Source: Flavicella sp042091695 (GTDB lineage Bacteria; Bacteroidota; Bacteroidia; Flavobacteriales; Flavobacteriaceae). Taken from it: DNA of 64,000 nucleotides. Under the pieces are notes generated by a model, which saw nothing but the letters and a program-made list of their open reading frames with translations, searched no databases and had not been told where the DNA came from. Positions 25,980-34,852 of this stretch are shown here, piece after piece. The stretch covers positions 1 through 64,000 of the forward strand of contig JBELHA010000005.1 of assembly GCA_042091695.1 (NCBI GenBank), read 5' to 3'. Position 1 is the first letter of the stretch, and the number at the start of each line of letters is the position of its first letter. The position numbers were made by a program, and so were the translations under genes.

Positions 25980-27047
25980 ATGCATGTAGATTATATACTA
26001 GTAGGTTTTGGATTGGCAAGTTTGGCTTTTGTTGATAAACTTATGGAAGAAAAGAAGACTTTTATTGTTTATGAAGATGCTTCCCAAACTTCCTCTAACG
26101 TAGCTGGTGGCGTTTATAACCCTGTTATTTTAAAACGTTTTACCCCTGTTTGGCAAGCAAAAGAACAGCTAGAAATTGCGATTCCATTTTATGAGAAATT
26201 GGAAAATAAATTTGGAAATCATTACGATTACAAATCAGATATCTATCGTATTTTCAAATCTATAGAGGAACAAAACAATTGGTTTGCCGCTGCTGATAAA
26301 CCTCGTTTATCTTCGTATTTAGATACAAGTATTATCCATGATTCTTTCAAAGGTGTACTTTCTAGTTTTGGTTTTGGAAAAGTTAAGCATACTGGCAGAC
26401 TAGATACTAAATTACTATTGTCAGACTATAAAAAACATTTGCTTGCACACTCATTAATTCGCTATGAAACTTTTGATTATAGTGCCTTACATTTTTCAAA
26501 TGATTCCACTACATACCAGGATATTTCTTGCGATAAAATAGTTTTTTGTGAAGGGTATGGTATGACCAAAAACCCCTATTTCCAATATTTACCAATGACA
26601 GGGACCAAGGGAGAACTTCTGACTATTTATGCGCCTGATCTCACAGCTGATTTTCAAATTAAATCTGCTGTCTTCGTTTTGCCACTCGGTAATTCATATT
26701 TCAAAGTAGGGGCAACTTTCAATTGGGATGATAAATCATTGGAAGTCACAGTCGAGGGAAGGGAAGAATTACTAGAAAAATTAGAAACGGTTATTGATGT
26801 TCCCTATACTGTAGTTTCTCAAACTGCTGGAATTCGACCTACGGTAAAAGATAGGAGGCCACTTGTAGGTGTACATCCAAAATATAAGCAACTTTGTATA
26901 TTGAATGGACTTGGAACACGTGGCGTAATGATAGCACCCAAAATGGCGCTAGAATTGTATCAATTTTTAGACTTGGGAACGCCTCTGAATCCTGAAATTG
27001 ACATTCAAAGATTTGAAGACTTGTTTAATATTTATTCTGATCAGTAG
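25980..27047 (+). CDS. FAD-dependent oxidoreductase (DAO family)
   Basis: A 355-residue flavoprotein of the D-amino-acid-oxidase/glycine-oxidase type. The N-terminal dinucleotide motif reads YILVGFGLASLAFVDKL (residues 4-20) with a normal Rossmann start. A conserved SSNVAGGVYNPVILKRF follows near 39-55. The C-terminal FAD-contact region reads TAGIRPTVKDRRPLVGVHP and then LNGLGTRGVMIAPKMALEL, which recalls the C-terminal domain of MnmC and related DAO enzymes. The substrate is unknown. Its 3' end overlaps the convergent DUF983 gene by 23 bases. Confidence 0.85.
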   Translation: MHVDYILVGFGLASLAFVDKLMEEKKTFIVYEDASQTSSNVAGGVYNPVILKRFTPVWQAKEQLEIAIPFYEKLENKFGNHYDYKSDIYRIFKSIEEQNNWFAAADKPRLSSYLDTSIIHDSFKGVLSSFGFGKVKHTGRLDTKLLLSDYKKHLLAHSLIRYETFDYSALHFSNDSTTYQDISCDKIVFCEGYGMTKNPYFQYLPMTGTKGELLTIYAPDLTADFQIKSAVFVLPLGNSYFKVGATFNWDDKSLEVTVEGREELLEKLETVIDVPYTVVSQTAGIRPTVKDRRPLVGVHPKYKQLCILNGLGTRGVMIAPKMALELYQFLDLGTPLNPEIDIQRFEDLFNIYSDQ

Positions 27048-27420
27048 TTTTACTTTTGTAAGCAACAAATAGATTCAACCATATAATTCTAGAGATTCTG
27101 AGATTGATCATTGCCATCGCAATCAATACTACAACAATAGCTAAAAAGGATTCTAACAAAGTTGCATTAAATACTAAGTTACTTACGATAAATACTAATA
27201 GTGCTAGTCCCACAGTCAATCCATAAGCGACGTACATCGCTCCAAAATAGAATGCTGGTTCAATCATATATTTCATGTTACAAGAGGGACACTTATCATG
27301 TATTTTCGTTATTTTTGACGGATTTACAGTTCTTTTGTAGGTAAAAAAGTCACCCTCATGACAATTGGGACATTTAAAATGTATAATGCTATATAATTTA
27401 GTTCCTTTTTTGATTAACAT
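27025..27420 (-). CDS. DUF983 family membrane protein
   Basis: About 131 residues. The start at 27420 (MLIKKGTKLYSIIHFKCP) is chosen because relatives begin with the same motif and the longer frame to 27516 would run into the ABC-F gene region. Two CxxC pairs (Cys17/Cys20 and Cys44/Cys47) form a probable zinc ribbon, followed by EPAFYFGAMYVAYGL and two transmembrane helices. The function of DUF983 is not known. It overlaps the end of the FAD oxidoreductase tail to tail. Confidence 0.85.
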   Translation of the reverse strand: MLIKKGTKLYSIIHFKCPNCHEGDFFTYKRTVNPSKITKIHDKCPSCNMKYMIEPAFYFGAMYVAYGLTVGLALLVFIVSNLVFNATLLESFLAIVVVLIAMAMINLRISRIIWLNLFVAYKSKTTDQNKY

Positions 27421-27542
27421 GTAAATAGATTCATCATTACGCATCAAAGATACGAATGTGATTGTATGAAAAAGAATAGTGTTATCTATTATTTTTGAAT
27501 AGCTTTGTATTTTCAATAAAAGTACTAATTCATCATACTAGC

Positions 27543-29471
27543 ATGCTAAATATTCATAATTTAACGGTCTCTTTTGGAGGTACCGATTTGTTTTCTCAAA
27601 TTACTTTCAAGTTAGATAAAGGAAATAGGGTAGGCCTTGTTGGTAAAAATGGTGCTGGTAAGTCAACGTTATTAAAAGTCATATCCGGAGATATTGAAAA
27701 TGATGGAGGTACCATTGCATTTGAGAAAAATATCAATATTGGTTTTTTAAGACAGGACATAGATTTTATTCCTGGTCGCACCATTTTAGAAGAAGCCTAT
27801 CAAGCATTTGAAGAGATTGTATCACTAGAAGCTAAGCTCAATACAATCAATAATGAATTGGCTACTAGGACAGATTATGAAAGTGACTACTACACCCAGC
27901 TCATTCATGATTTGGATGAAGTAACAACACGCTATGAACTTCTTGGAGGATACAACTACCAAGGAGATACAGAAAAAATTTTACAAGGGCTCGGATTTCA
28001 AAGGTCAGATTTTGACAAACTCACAGATACTTTTTCTGGTGGATGGCGTATGCGTATAGAATTGGCTAAGTTATTGCTCCAGAAAAACGATATTTTATTG
28101 CTGGATGAGCCAACCAACCATTTGGATATAGAATCTATTATTTGGTTGGAAAACTTCCTAAAATCCTATGCTGGTGCCATTGTTTTGGTATCGCATGATA
28201 AAATGTTTTTGGACAATGTTACGAACCGAACGATTGAAATATCCCTCGGTAAAATATACGATTATAAAAAGCCGTATTCTCAATATTTATTGTTGCGTGA
28301 TGAAATTCGTGAAAAACAACTGCAATCACAAAAGAACCAGGAAAAAGAAATCAAAGCTAAAGAGCAACTGATTGAAAAGTTCCGAGCCAAGGCCAACAAA
28401 GCCTCTATGGCGCAATCACTGATAAAGCAATTGGACAAGGTGGAGCGCATCGAAGTAGATGTGGAAGATAATGCAGTTATGAATGTCAAGTTTCCGATCT
28501 CCAAGCAACCGGGTAAAATTGTGATAGAAACCGAAACACTTTCTAAAAGTTATGGTGATAAACACGTACTTGACAATGTCAATTTAATGATTGAAAGATC
28601 CTCTAAAATTGCTTTTGTTGGTCAAAACGGTCAAGGGAAATCTACCTTGGCAAAAATGATGGTCAATGAAATTGATTATACAGGAAATCTAAAATTGGGA
28701 CACAATGTCGAAATTGGTTATTTTGCTCAGAACCAAGCAGAATATTTAGATGGAGAAATTACACTTTTAGAAACCATGGAAAACGCTGCAAACGATAGCA
28801 ATCGCATGCGTGTAAGAGATATGTTGGGTTCTTTTCTTTTTGGAGGCGATGACGTTGAGAAAAAGGTAAAAGTGCTCTCAGGAGGAGAACGCAACCGCTT
28901 GGCTATTTGCAAAATGCTTTTGAGTCCATTCAATGTATTGATAATGGATGAGCCAACCAACCACTTAGATATAGCTTCTAAAAACGTTTTAAAGAAGGCT
29001 CTACAGCAATTTGAAGGTACTTTGATATTGGTTTCTCACGATAGAGATTTCTTACAAGGTTTGACTGATAAAGTATTCGGATTTAAAGACAAAGTAATAA
29101 AAGAATACCTAGGAGATATTGATTATTTCTTAGAAGCACATAAAATGGAAAACCTTCGTGAAGCTGAAAAGCGTACAAAGGTTGTTGAGAAAAAAGTTTC
29201 AAAAAAAGAAGCTTACCAGCTTTCTCGTCAACAAGAAAAGGAACTCAAACAATTGAAAAATAAATTGAGTAAGGTAGAACGCACTATTGCTACTATCGAA
29301 AAAGAGATTATTGATATGGACGAGCAATTAGAACAAGACTACGAAGCAACTTCTTCAAACCCTGAATTTTTTAAGAACTATCAGGAACGAAAGGATACAC
29401 TAGATGCGCTGATGGAAGATTGGTCTGATTTGGATGACAAAGTCACGCAGTTCAATGCGCTTTCTCAATAA
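27543..29471 (+). CDS. ABC-F family ATPase
   Basis: About 642 residues with two ABC ATPase domains in one chain and no membrane segments. First domain: Walker A GLVGKNGAGKST and signature FSGGWRMR. Second: FVGQNGQGKST and LSGGERNR. Both have the DEPTNHLD Walker B/D-loop of ABC-F. A C-terminal Lys/Glu-rich coiled coil (about 540-640) ends the protein. ABC-F proteins act on ribosomes, for example EttA/Uup-type translation factors or antibiotic protection. The Uup-like C-terminal coiled coil favours the housekeeping group. The start at 27543 (MLNIHNLTVSFGG) is chosen over a longer frame from 27495. Confidence 0.93.
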   Translation: MLNIHNLTVSFGGTDLFSQITFKLDKGNRVGLVGKNGAGKSTLLKVISGDIENDGGTIAFEKNINIGFLRQDIDFIPGRTILEEAYQAFEEIVSLEAKLNTINNELATRTDYESDYYTQLIHDLDEVTTRYELLGGYNYQGDTEKILQGLGFQRSDFDKLTDTFSGGWRMRIELAKLLLQKNDILLLDEPTNHLDIESIIWLENFLKSYAGAIVLVSHDKMFLDNVTNRTIEISLGKIYDYKKPYSQYLLLRDEIREKQLQSQKNQEKEIKAKEQLIEKFRAKANKASMAQSLIKQLDKVERIEVDVEDNAVMNVKFPISKQPGKIVIETETLSKSYGDKHVLDNVNLMIERSSKIAFVGQNGQGKSTLAKMMVNEIDYTGNLKLGHNVEIGYFAQNQAEYLDGEITLLETMENAANDSNRMRVRDMLGSFLFGGDDVEKKVKVLSGGERNRLAICKMLLSPFNVLIMDEPTNHLDIASKNVLKKALQQFEGTLILVSHDRDFLQGLTDKVFGFKDKVIKEYLGDIDYFLEAHKMENLREAEKRTKVVEKKVSKKEAYQLSRQQEKELKQLKNKLSKVERTIATIEKEIIDMDEQLEQDYEATSSNPEFFKNYQERKDTLDALMEDWSDLDDKVTQFNALSQ

Positions 29472-29490
29472 GTACAATTTATAGTAGTTT

Positions 29491-30432
29491 ATGATGTTTG
29501 AATTTTCAAAAAAGAGTCTCATACAATCCCTTCCAGTAGCAACTCAATTTGCAGAAAAAGGCATTGAATTGTCTCTCAAACGAGAAGATTTGATTCATCC
29601 TATAATCTCCGGAAATAAATTTCGTAAACTTTACTACAACATACAAGAAGCTCAGCGTTTAAACAAAGATACTCTTTTGACTTTTGGAGGTGCTTATTCC
29701 AATCACATACTTGCCACAGCTGGTGCAGGTACTCAATACGGGCTTAAAACAGTTGGTGTTATACGTGGAGAAGAATTAGGATTAGATCTGCCTAAAACAC
29801 TTGCTAACAATGCAACATTACAAAGAGCTAGCGCTTATGGAATGCAGTTCAAATTTGTTTCACGGTCAGCATACCAACAGAAAACTTCAGAGGAAATGTT
29901 TTGTAACTTAGCACAAGAATTCCCAGGAGCCTATATAATTCCTGAGGGTGGAACAAATAGTTTGGCAATCAAAGGATGTAAAGAAATCCTCGATTCTGAA
30001 ACGGATGCTTATGATTATATATGCGTGGCTATGGGAACTGGTGGTACTATCTCCGGAATCATTCAGAACGCAAAACCACATCAAAAAGTAATTGGATTTC
30101 CAGCCTTAAAAGCACAAGGTTTGGAAAAGTACATACGACAAGAAAAAAGAACCAATCTAAATTGGGAGTTAATTGATAGCTATCATTTTGGAGGTTATGC
30201 TAAAATTACTAAAGAATTAATTACCTTTATAAACGATTTTAAAAAGAATACAAACATTCCATTAGACCCTGTATATACAGCCAAAACTATGTTTGGAGTC
30301 TATGACTTATTAGCCAATGATTTCTTTCCTGCGGGAGCAAAAATTTTGGTCATACATACGGGAGGTCTTCAAGGTATATCTGGAATGAATACAATTTTAC
30401 AAAAAAGAGGATGGCCACAAATCAATACCTAA
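29491..30432 (+). CDS. PLP-dependent ACC deaminase / D-cysteine desulfhydrase family enzyme
   Basis: A 313-residue fold-type II PLP enzyme. The Schiff-base lysine lies in LIHPIISGNKFRKLYYN (about 37-53). It is followed by TFGGAYSNHILATAGA, the substrate/PLP phosphate region TGGTISGII, and GGLQGISGM near the C-terminus. The family contains 1-aminocyclopropane-1-carboxylate deaminase and D-cysteine desulfhydrase, which cannot be separated confidently by eye; the latter is more common in Bacteroidetes. The second ATG three bases later is an equally good start. It overlaps nothing and precedes the glucosaminidase gene by 11 bases. Confidence 0.85.
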   Translation: MMFEFSKKSLIQSLPVATQFAEKGIELSLKREDLIHPIISGNKFRKLYYNIQEAQRLNKDTLLTFGGAYSNHILATAGAGTQYGLKTVGVIRGEELGLDLPKTLANNATLQRASAYGMQFKFVSRSAYQQKTSEEMFCNLAQEFPGAYIIPEGGTNSLAIKGCKEILDSETDAYDYICVAMGTGGTISGIIQNAKPHQKVIGFPALKAQGLEKYIRQEKRTNLNWELIDSYHFGGYAKITKELITFINDFKKNTNIPLDPVYTAKTMFGVYDLLANDFFPAGAKILVIHTGGLQGISGMNTILQKRGWPQINT

Positions 30433-30443
30433 ACAAAACAATC

Positions 30444-31292
30444 ATGAATAAATTACTCAGTACAATCTTTATAACAGTACTTCTCGCAAGTTGTGGAAGT
30501 AAGAAAAAAGTAACAGAACGCATTCCTGTTCCAGTTATACCAATTATTACTACTTCCAATAAGGATATCAATAAGGAAATTGAAAACCTACAAAAGCGTT
30601 CTGAACAATTGGACAGAAGAACCATTGCTTATATCAGTAATTATGCTGAAATCGCCGTTGATGAGATGAAACGATACCACATCCCTGCGAGTATTACATT
30701 AGCACAAGGAATCCTAGAATCTGGAAATGGATTGAGCCAATTGGCTTTAAAGTCTAACAACCATTTTGGAGTAAAATGTCATAAAGGCTGGAAGGGAGAT
30801 TTTGTTCGCCATGATGATGACAAGGACCAAGAGTGTTTCCGTAAATATGAAAAGGTAGCTACATCGTACAGAGACCATTCTAAGTTTCTAGTTGAGCGTT
30901 CTCGCTATAGCTTCTTGTTCGACTATAAAAAGACAGATTACAAATCATGGGCAAAGGGCTTGAAAAAAGCTGGATACGCAACAGATAAAAAATACCCAGA
31001 AAAGCTTTTAAAATTGATAGAGCTGTATGATTTAGATCATTTTGATAAGATAGATGTTGCTAAAAAGCGTTCCAAGAAAAAGAAGGTGGATTTTGTAAAG
31101 CCTGTAGTTAAAGTAGAAGAGAAGAAAAAAACAGAAGTAGTTAAAGCTTCAAATAATACACATACAGTCAGAAAAGGAGATACTTTATATTCTATTTCTA
31201 AGAGGTATAAAATAACAGTTGACCAACTAAAAAAATGGAACAAGTTAAGTTCTAATTTGATTTCAATTGATCAAGTTTTGAAAGTAGACTAA
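30444..31292 (+). CDS. Glucosaminidase lipoprotein with LysM domain
   Basis: About 282 residues. A lipoprotein signal (VLLASC, Cys17) is followed by a FlgJ/LytD-type glucosaminidase domain (about 60-185) with YHIPASITLAQGILESGNG, whose Glu is the likely catalytic acid. KSNNHFGVKCH and the FRKYEKVATSYRDHSKFL block complete it. A basic linker leads to one C-terminal LysM (HTVRKGDTLYSISKRYKIT) for peptidoglycan binding. It probably cleaves glycan strands in the periplasm during growth or remodelling. The ATG at 30444 is chosen because it begins the signal peptide; the frame is open further upstream into the previous gene. Confidence 0.92.
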   Translation: MNKLLSTIFITVLLASCGSKKKVTERIPVPVIPIITTSNKDINKEIENLQKRSEQLDRRTIAYISNYAEIAVDEMKRYHIPASITLAQGILESGNGLSQLALKSNNHFGVKCHKGWKGDFVRHDDDKDQECFRKYEKVATSYRDHSKFLVERSRYSFLFDYKKTDYKSWAKGLKKAGYATDKKYPEKLLKLIELYDLDHFDKIDVAKKRSKKKKVDFVKPVVKVEEKKKTEVVKASNNTHTVRKGDTLYSISKRYKITVDQLKKWNKLSSNLISIDQVLKVD

Positions 31293-31321
31293 AAAAAACC
31301 GGCATTTGCCGGTTTTTTTTT
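31291..31321. terminator. Bidirectional terminator
   Basis: CCGGC-ATTT-GCCGG flanked by A8 on the left and T9 on the right. It serves the glucosaminidase gene on plus and the Spy-like gene on minus, whose stop codons touch it on either side. Confidence 0.92.
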
Positions 31322-31763
31322 AACTCATTTCTGAATTTTTTTGTCTGTGATGTTTTTTTCTTTTTCTAGCGATTTCCCCATCCTTTATTTTAGTTCTTGC
31401 TTGAGAAAATTGTTCGTATTGCTTGCTATTCAATATGTCTTTTATTTTCTTTTTAATAGCAATTTTAAAATCTAAATGATTGTTTATTTTCGCAAATGCT
31501 TGTGCTTTGTTTTGACTGTTTTTTGAGCGCTCTTTCTCTTTGCTGATTTCTCTTTTGTGGGAGATCATCTCACTAATTATTGGTTGCATTTCCTTTTGTT
31601 GCGACAAAGTTAGATCCAGTGCAAGGGTCATTTTTTTTAAACTTATGGTTGTTGCCTCTTGAAGTGAAAACTCAAATGGCACTTTTGTTTTTGAGTTTTT
31701 TTGTGCTTGAATATTTGACAAACTACACATGCATACAATTAGAAAAATACTTAGGTTTCTCAT
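31320..31763 (-). CDS. Secreted Spy/CpxP-like helical protein
   Basis: A 147-residue protein with a signal peptide (MRNLSIFLIVCMCSLSNIQAQ) and a mature part that is almost entirely helical and very basic. The pair LDLTLSQQKEMQPIISEM and KDILNSKQYEQFSQAR resembles the repeated L-T-xx-Q motif of periplasmic Spy/CpxP-like proteins, which buffer misfolded proteins or sense envelope stress. The resemblance is by pattern only. The Arg/Lys/His-rich C-terminus is unusual. The gene stands alone upstream of a shared bidirectional terminator. Confidence 0.6.
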   Translation of the reverse strand: MRNLSIFLIVCMCSLSNIQAQKNSKTKVPFEFSLQEATTISLKKMTLALDLTLSQQKEMQPIISEMISHKREISKEKERSKNSQNKAQAFAKINNHLDFKIAIKKKIKDILNSKQYEQFSQARTKIKDGEIARKRKKHHRQKNSEMS

Positions 31764-31834
31764 GGTAAAAATTTTTAAGGTTCTTATCTAAGACCAAAGC
31801 ACTTCAAAAAGGTTTAATTGTGTATTCTATATTT

Positions 31835-34402
31835 TTAAAATATTTTTTTAAAAAGCTTTTTCGCTTCCTTTTCTAAGTCTTTCTTAGGTGCTGATTTTTC
31901 CCCCTTCTTTTTTCCTGTTACTTTTTCTAATATGCTATTGACAACCTTCTCTTTTTGACTGGCTACAATCTGAGATGACAGTTTACTAATAGCTGTTTTG
32001 AAGTCAGGTTTGATACTTGGACTCGTCATACCACCTTCTATTTTAATCGTCAAAGGAATTGTAATTTTCTCTTTCTCTGCTTTAGACATACCTATCATAA
32101 GCTTGTCTGCGCTACTTCCGAGGTATGTTGCAGGTACGACTGCATTTAAGGTATAGTCCATCTTATTTTCAAAACTGTGAGAACCTCCTAATTCAATAGG
32201 GATATTATCATAATTTGCAACCTTGAAAGGTTTGAAGATTACCTTGCTGTTCTCAAAAGTTAGAAATGCCTTTATTTTGTCAATGTTGATTTTGGACAGG
32301 TCTATAAAAGCTACATTGCTATCCAATTGAGCTAAGGTTTTTGATTTTTCTGTGTCAATTTCGGTCACTTCAACATCAGCCACTGCATTTCCAGTGATGT
32401 TTTTTGTGTCCGGAAACAATTCTTTATCCAAGTTTCCTTTCATTTTAAAAGAAGACGACATAGTACCACTAACAGCATTTGCAAATGGGGCTATTGATGA
32501 TACCAATTCCAAAGAATTAAATGCATCGGCAATTCTTATATTTTTAAACTGCATGTCCATATCAAATACACTTGGAGTTAGGGCAGTATCTACAGTTCCA
32601 TTCAAACTTATTTTTCCATTAAAAATAGTTGCTTTTGTGTTTTTAAAAATTGCTACTTGATCTTTAATACTTAAGGTTCCTTCTAGCTCTTTTAATTCCA
32701 AATTGTCATAGGATACACTTGCAGCTTTTACCTGTGCTGTAATGTCAATTTTTGCAGGAATACGAAGCTGTTCAAGAGCAATTGTATCTACTTTGACTTC
32801 GGTTGCTACTGCTGTTATTGTGTCAGAGGAAGCGCTTAAAAAATCACTAGCAAGAAATTTATTGGAGCGCATATCAAATTTCCCTTTTAAATCTTCATTA
32901 GCAAATGCAAATTCCAATAAATTACTAAGAGTTCCGGTCATCGAAAGATCACTTTTATGAGTGCTAAGTTCTAGTCTATTTACAGCAACAGCTTTTGTAG
33001 AAAAATCTAGTTGTGCAGTTTCTATTTCAATAGGGTAGGGGAATAAATCGGTCTCTAAATGAAATTGATCTAATGTTGCATTTCCTTGGTTATAGATATT
33101 TTTGTAATTGTGTTTTTCTATATCGTTTTGAGTAAATGCAGTTTCCAAATAGACATTCAGTATTCCTTTAAAGTCATACTCTAAAGGTATAGGATATGCT
33201 TCACTCAAATTATCTAGATTGATTTTTCCTTCAAATTTAGCTTTAACTGTTGGGTTCGTTGTTGGCTTAGATATATGTGTACTTGCTTTGAAAATATCAT
33301 TGTCTATTTGAAATTCAAATGTGTTTATAGCTATTTGAGTATCGTCGATCTTCCCTGTTTTATTGTATATTTTAGTATCTATTGTAATATGATCTACTGC
33401 TTTTGGCAATTCAGGGTATTGAAAGAAAGCGTCATTAGTTTGTATGTGGAAGTTAAATTTTGGGATTGTATTTTCAGTATATTTTCCTTTAAGATTACCT
33501 TTGAAATCGAGTGCGCCTTTAGCTTTTACAGTTTCAAAGTTTGAAGTATAGGCACCCGGAATTAGGGAGAGTAAACTTTTGAATTTGGACTGTTCAACAT
33601 CAAAGGTAAGGTCCATGTCAAAACCTTCTGCAATAGGTTGCATAAAACCATTAAAATACAACTTGATGTCATTTAAGTTTGCGTGATTTTCATCTAGTGC
33701 AATTTTCTGTGTCTCAAGGTTCAGCTTGAGTGCAGCCAACCAGTCAAAGGACACTTTGTTTAAGTATCGAACTCCGTCATAACTCACGGATATTTCTTTG
33801 ATATTTGTTTTCGTATCTATTGTAACATCATTGTTGTTTAAAATTGCATTACCTCGATGATTCAGATTTGTGATTTCAGCAGAAGTATTCGCTGATTCAT
33901 CCAAATATTTTAAATTGAAATTTATGACTTCGTAGCTTTCTATTTCAAAATAAAAATCACTTCCATCCTCATTTTCTTCTTTTGTTGTTTCCTCCGTAAC
34001 TTCAGATGTTTTTTTTAGAATATTGTAATTTGAAACTCCTTTTTTGTTTGTTTTTAGGGTAGTGTAGAGGTCATTTATATCTATTGACTTTATGTGGTAT
34101 TTTCCAGATATAAGATCTGTTATAGAGGTTGTAAGGTGTAATTTACCAATAGAGACTAAGGTGTCATTTTCAAATGGCGCTCTGTTGCTAACATTGAAGT
34201 TTGTAACATTCAGGGATAAATTAGGAAAGTTTTCTATCAAACTGATGGAGACACTTTCAAATGCAATAGCTGCATTGATACTTTTGTTCACCTCTACTTC
34301 AATACGTTCACTAATTTGTTTTTTGAAAAGTACCGGTATTGAAATTAACAATCCGAAACACAATATTAATAGGATACCGAAAAATTTGAAAGTCTTCTGC
34401 AT
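31835..34402 (-). CDS. AsmA-like envelope protein
   Basis: An 855-residue protein with one N-terminal transmembrane helix (about 5-27). A long beta-rich periplasmic part follows, with the AsmA-type opening (INAAIAFESVSISLIENFPN and then LSLNVTNFNV). The C-terminal AsmA_2-like region includes GTMSSSFKMKGNL and VPATYLGSSADKLMIG. Proteins of this group are large beta-groove lipid carriers or assembly factors between the membranes (AsmA/TamB/YhdP superfamily). The protein ends in a Lys-rich helix. It is a single gene; the 450 bases upstream contain a candidate small RNA on the same strand. Confidence 0.85.
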   Translation of the reverse strand: MQKTFKFFGILLILCFGLLISIPVLFKKQISERIEVEVNKSINAAIAFESVSISLIENFPNLSLNVTNFNVSNRAPFENDTLVSIGKLHLTTSITDLISGKYHIKSIDINDLYTTLKTNKKGVSNYNILKKTSEVTEETTKEENEDGSDFYFEIESYEVINFNLKYLDESANTSAEITNLNHRGNAILNNNDVTIDTKTNIKEISVSYDGVRYLNKVSFDWLAALKLNLETQKIALDENHANLNDIKLYFNGFMQPIAEGFDMDLTFDVEQSKFKSLLSLIPGAYTSNFETVKAKGALDFKGNLKGKYTENTIPKFNFHIQTNDAFFQYPELPKAVDHITIDTKIYNKTGKIDDTQIAINTFEFQIDNDIFKASTHISKPTTNPTVKAKFEGKINLDNLSEAYPIPLEYDFKGILNVYLETAFTQNDIEKHNYKNIYNQGNATLDQFHLETDLFPYPIEIETAQLDFSTKAVAVNRLELSTHKSDLSMTGTLSNLLEFAFANEDLKGKFDMRSNKFLASDFLSASSDTITAVATEVKVDTIALEQLRIPAKIDITAQVKAASVSYDNLELKELEGTLSIKDQVAIFKNTKATIFNGKISLNGTVDTALTPSVFDMDMQFKNIRIADAFNSLELVSSIAPFANAVSGTMSSSFKMKGNLDKELFPDTKNITGNAVADVEVTEIDTEKSKTLAQLDSNVAFIDLSKINIDKIKAFLTFENSKVIFKPFKVANYDNIPIELGGSHSFENKMDYTLNAVVPATYLGSSADKLMIGMSKAEKEKITIPLTIKIEGGMTSPSIKPDFKTAISKLSSQIVASQKEKVVNSILEKVTGKKKGEKSAPKKDLEKEAKKLFKKIF

Positions 34403-34469
34403 AAATTAAGTTTTAGTATAAAAATACAACCAAATTTAGAAAATGAAACTAGAACCTTCTTTTTTTTAA

Positions 34470-34543
34470 TCAAAAAAAAACCCACTCTAAAGAATAGAGT
34501 GGGAAAATTGCTATGAAAAAGAAATTGGTGCTTGACACCAATC
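34470..34543 (-). ncRNA. Candidate small RNA (about 75 nt)
   Basis: On the minus strand a TATATTTG box (plus 34549-34556) is followed within about seven bases by a stem-loop, ATTGGTG / CACCAAT (34524-34542). A short U-rich linker leads to CCCACTCT / AGAGTGGG (34481-34503) and a nine-T run. This has the shape of a short independent transcript with a 5' hairpin and an intrinsic terminator. It lies between lysS, which has its own terminator at 34797-34831, and the AsmA-like gene. No ORF fits. The -33 element is not clear. Confidence 0.4.
34472..34503 (-). terminator. Intrinsic terminator of the candidate sRNA
   Basis: An 8-bp perfect stem CCCACTCT / AGAGTGGG, then T9 on the minus strand. It is not explained by lysS, which already has a terminator 300 bases upstream. 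Confidence 0.85.
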
Positions 34544-34548
34544 TGTTA

Positions 34549-34556
34549 CAAATATA
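34549..34556 (-). promoter_or_regulatory. -7 promoter box (TATATTTG) of the candidate sRNA
   Basis: An exact match to TAnnTTTG on the minus strand, six bases before the first stem-loop. Confidence 0.45.
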
Positions 34557-34796
34557 CATTATAACTAGTTAAATTTTTGTTATCATATGTTTATAAGTGT
34601 CTTGGTTGTTGTTATTTGACGCTCTTCTATCGATAAGTCGATTGTATTGATAGATAAGCAGTAAATACACACTTTTATAAAGGTTTTGTAGCCTGTAATT
34701 AATATATATTTCTGTTCTTTTAAGACAAAAGAGAGTACTCTTTTATCCTTTTTCTTTTTTTTAAAAATATGGGCTATTTATTTGGATTTTGTACAT
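34557..34796. other. AT-rich spacer, no gene seen
   Basis: About 240 bases between the lysS terminator and the candidate sRNA promoter. They hold only short dyads such as TATCGATA-type sequence near 34628-34635. No coding frame or clear RNA was recognised. Confidence 0.4.
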
Positions 34797-34831
34797 AAAA
34801 AAACCAAAAAATCTTTCAATTTTTTGGTTTT
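34797..34831 (-). terminator. Terminator of lysS
   Basis: AAACCAAAAAAT / ATTTTTTGGTTT with a T-run on the minus strand, 22 bases after the lysS stop. Confidence 0.88.
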
Positions 34832-34852
34832 AAATTATTTGTTGATATATGC

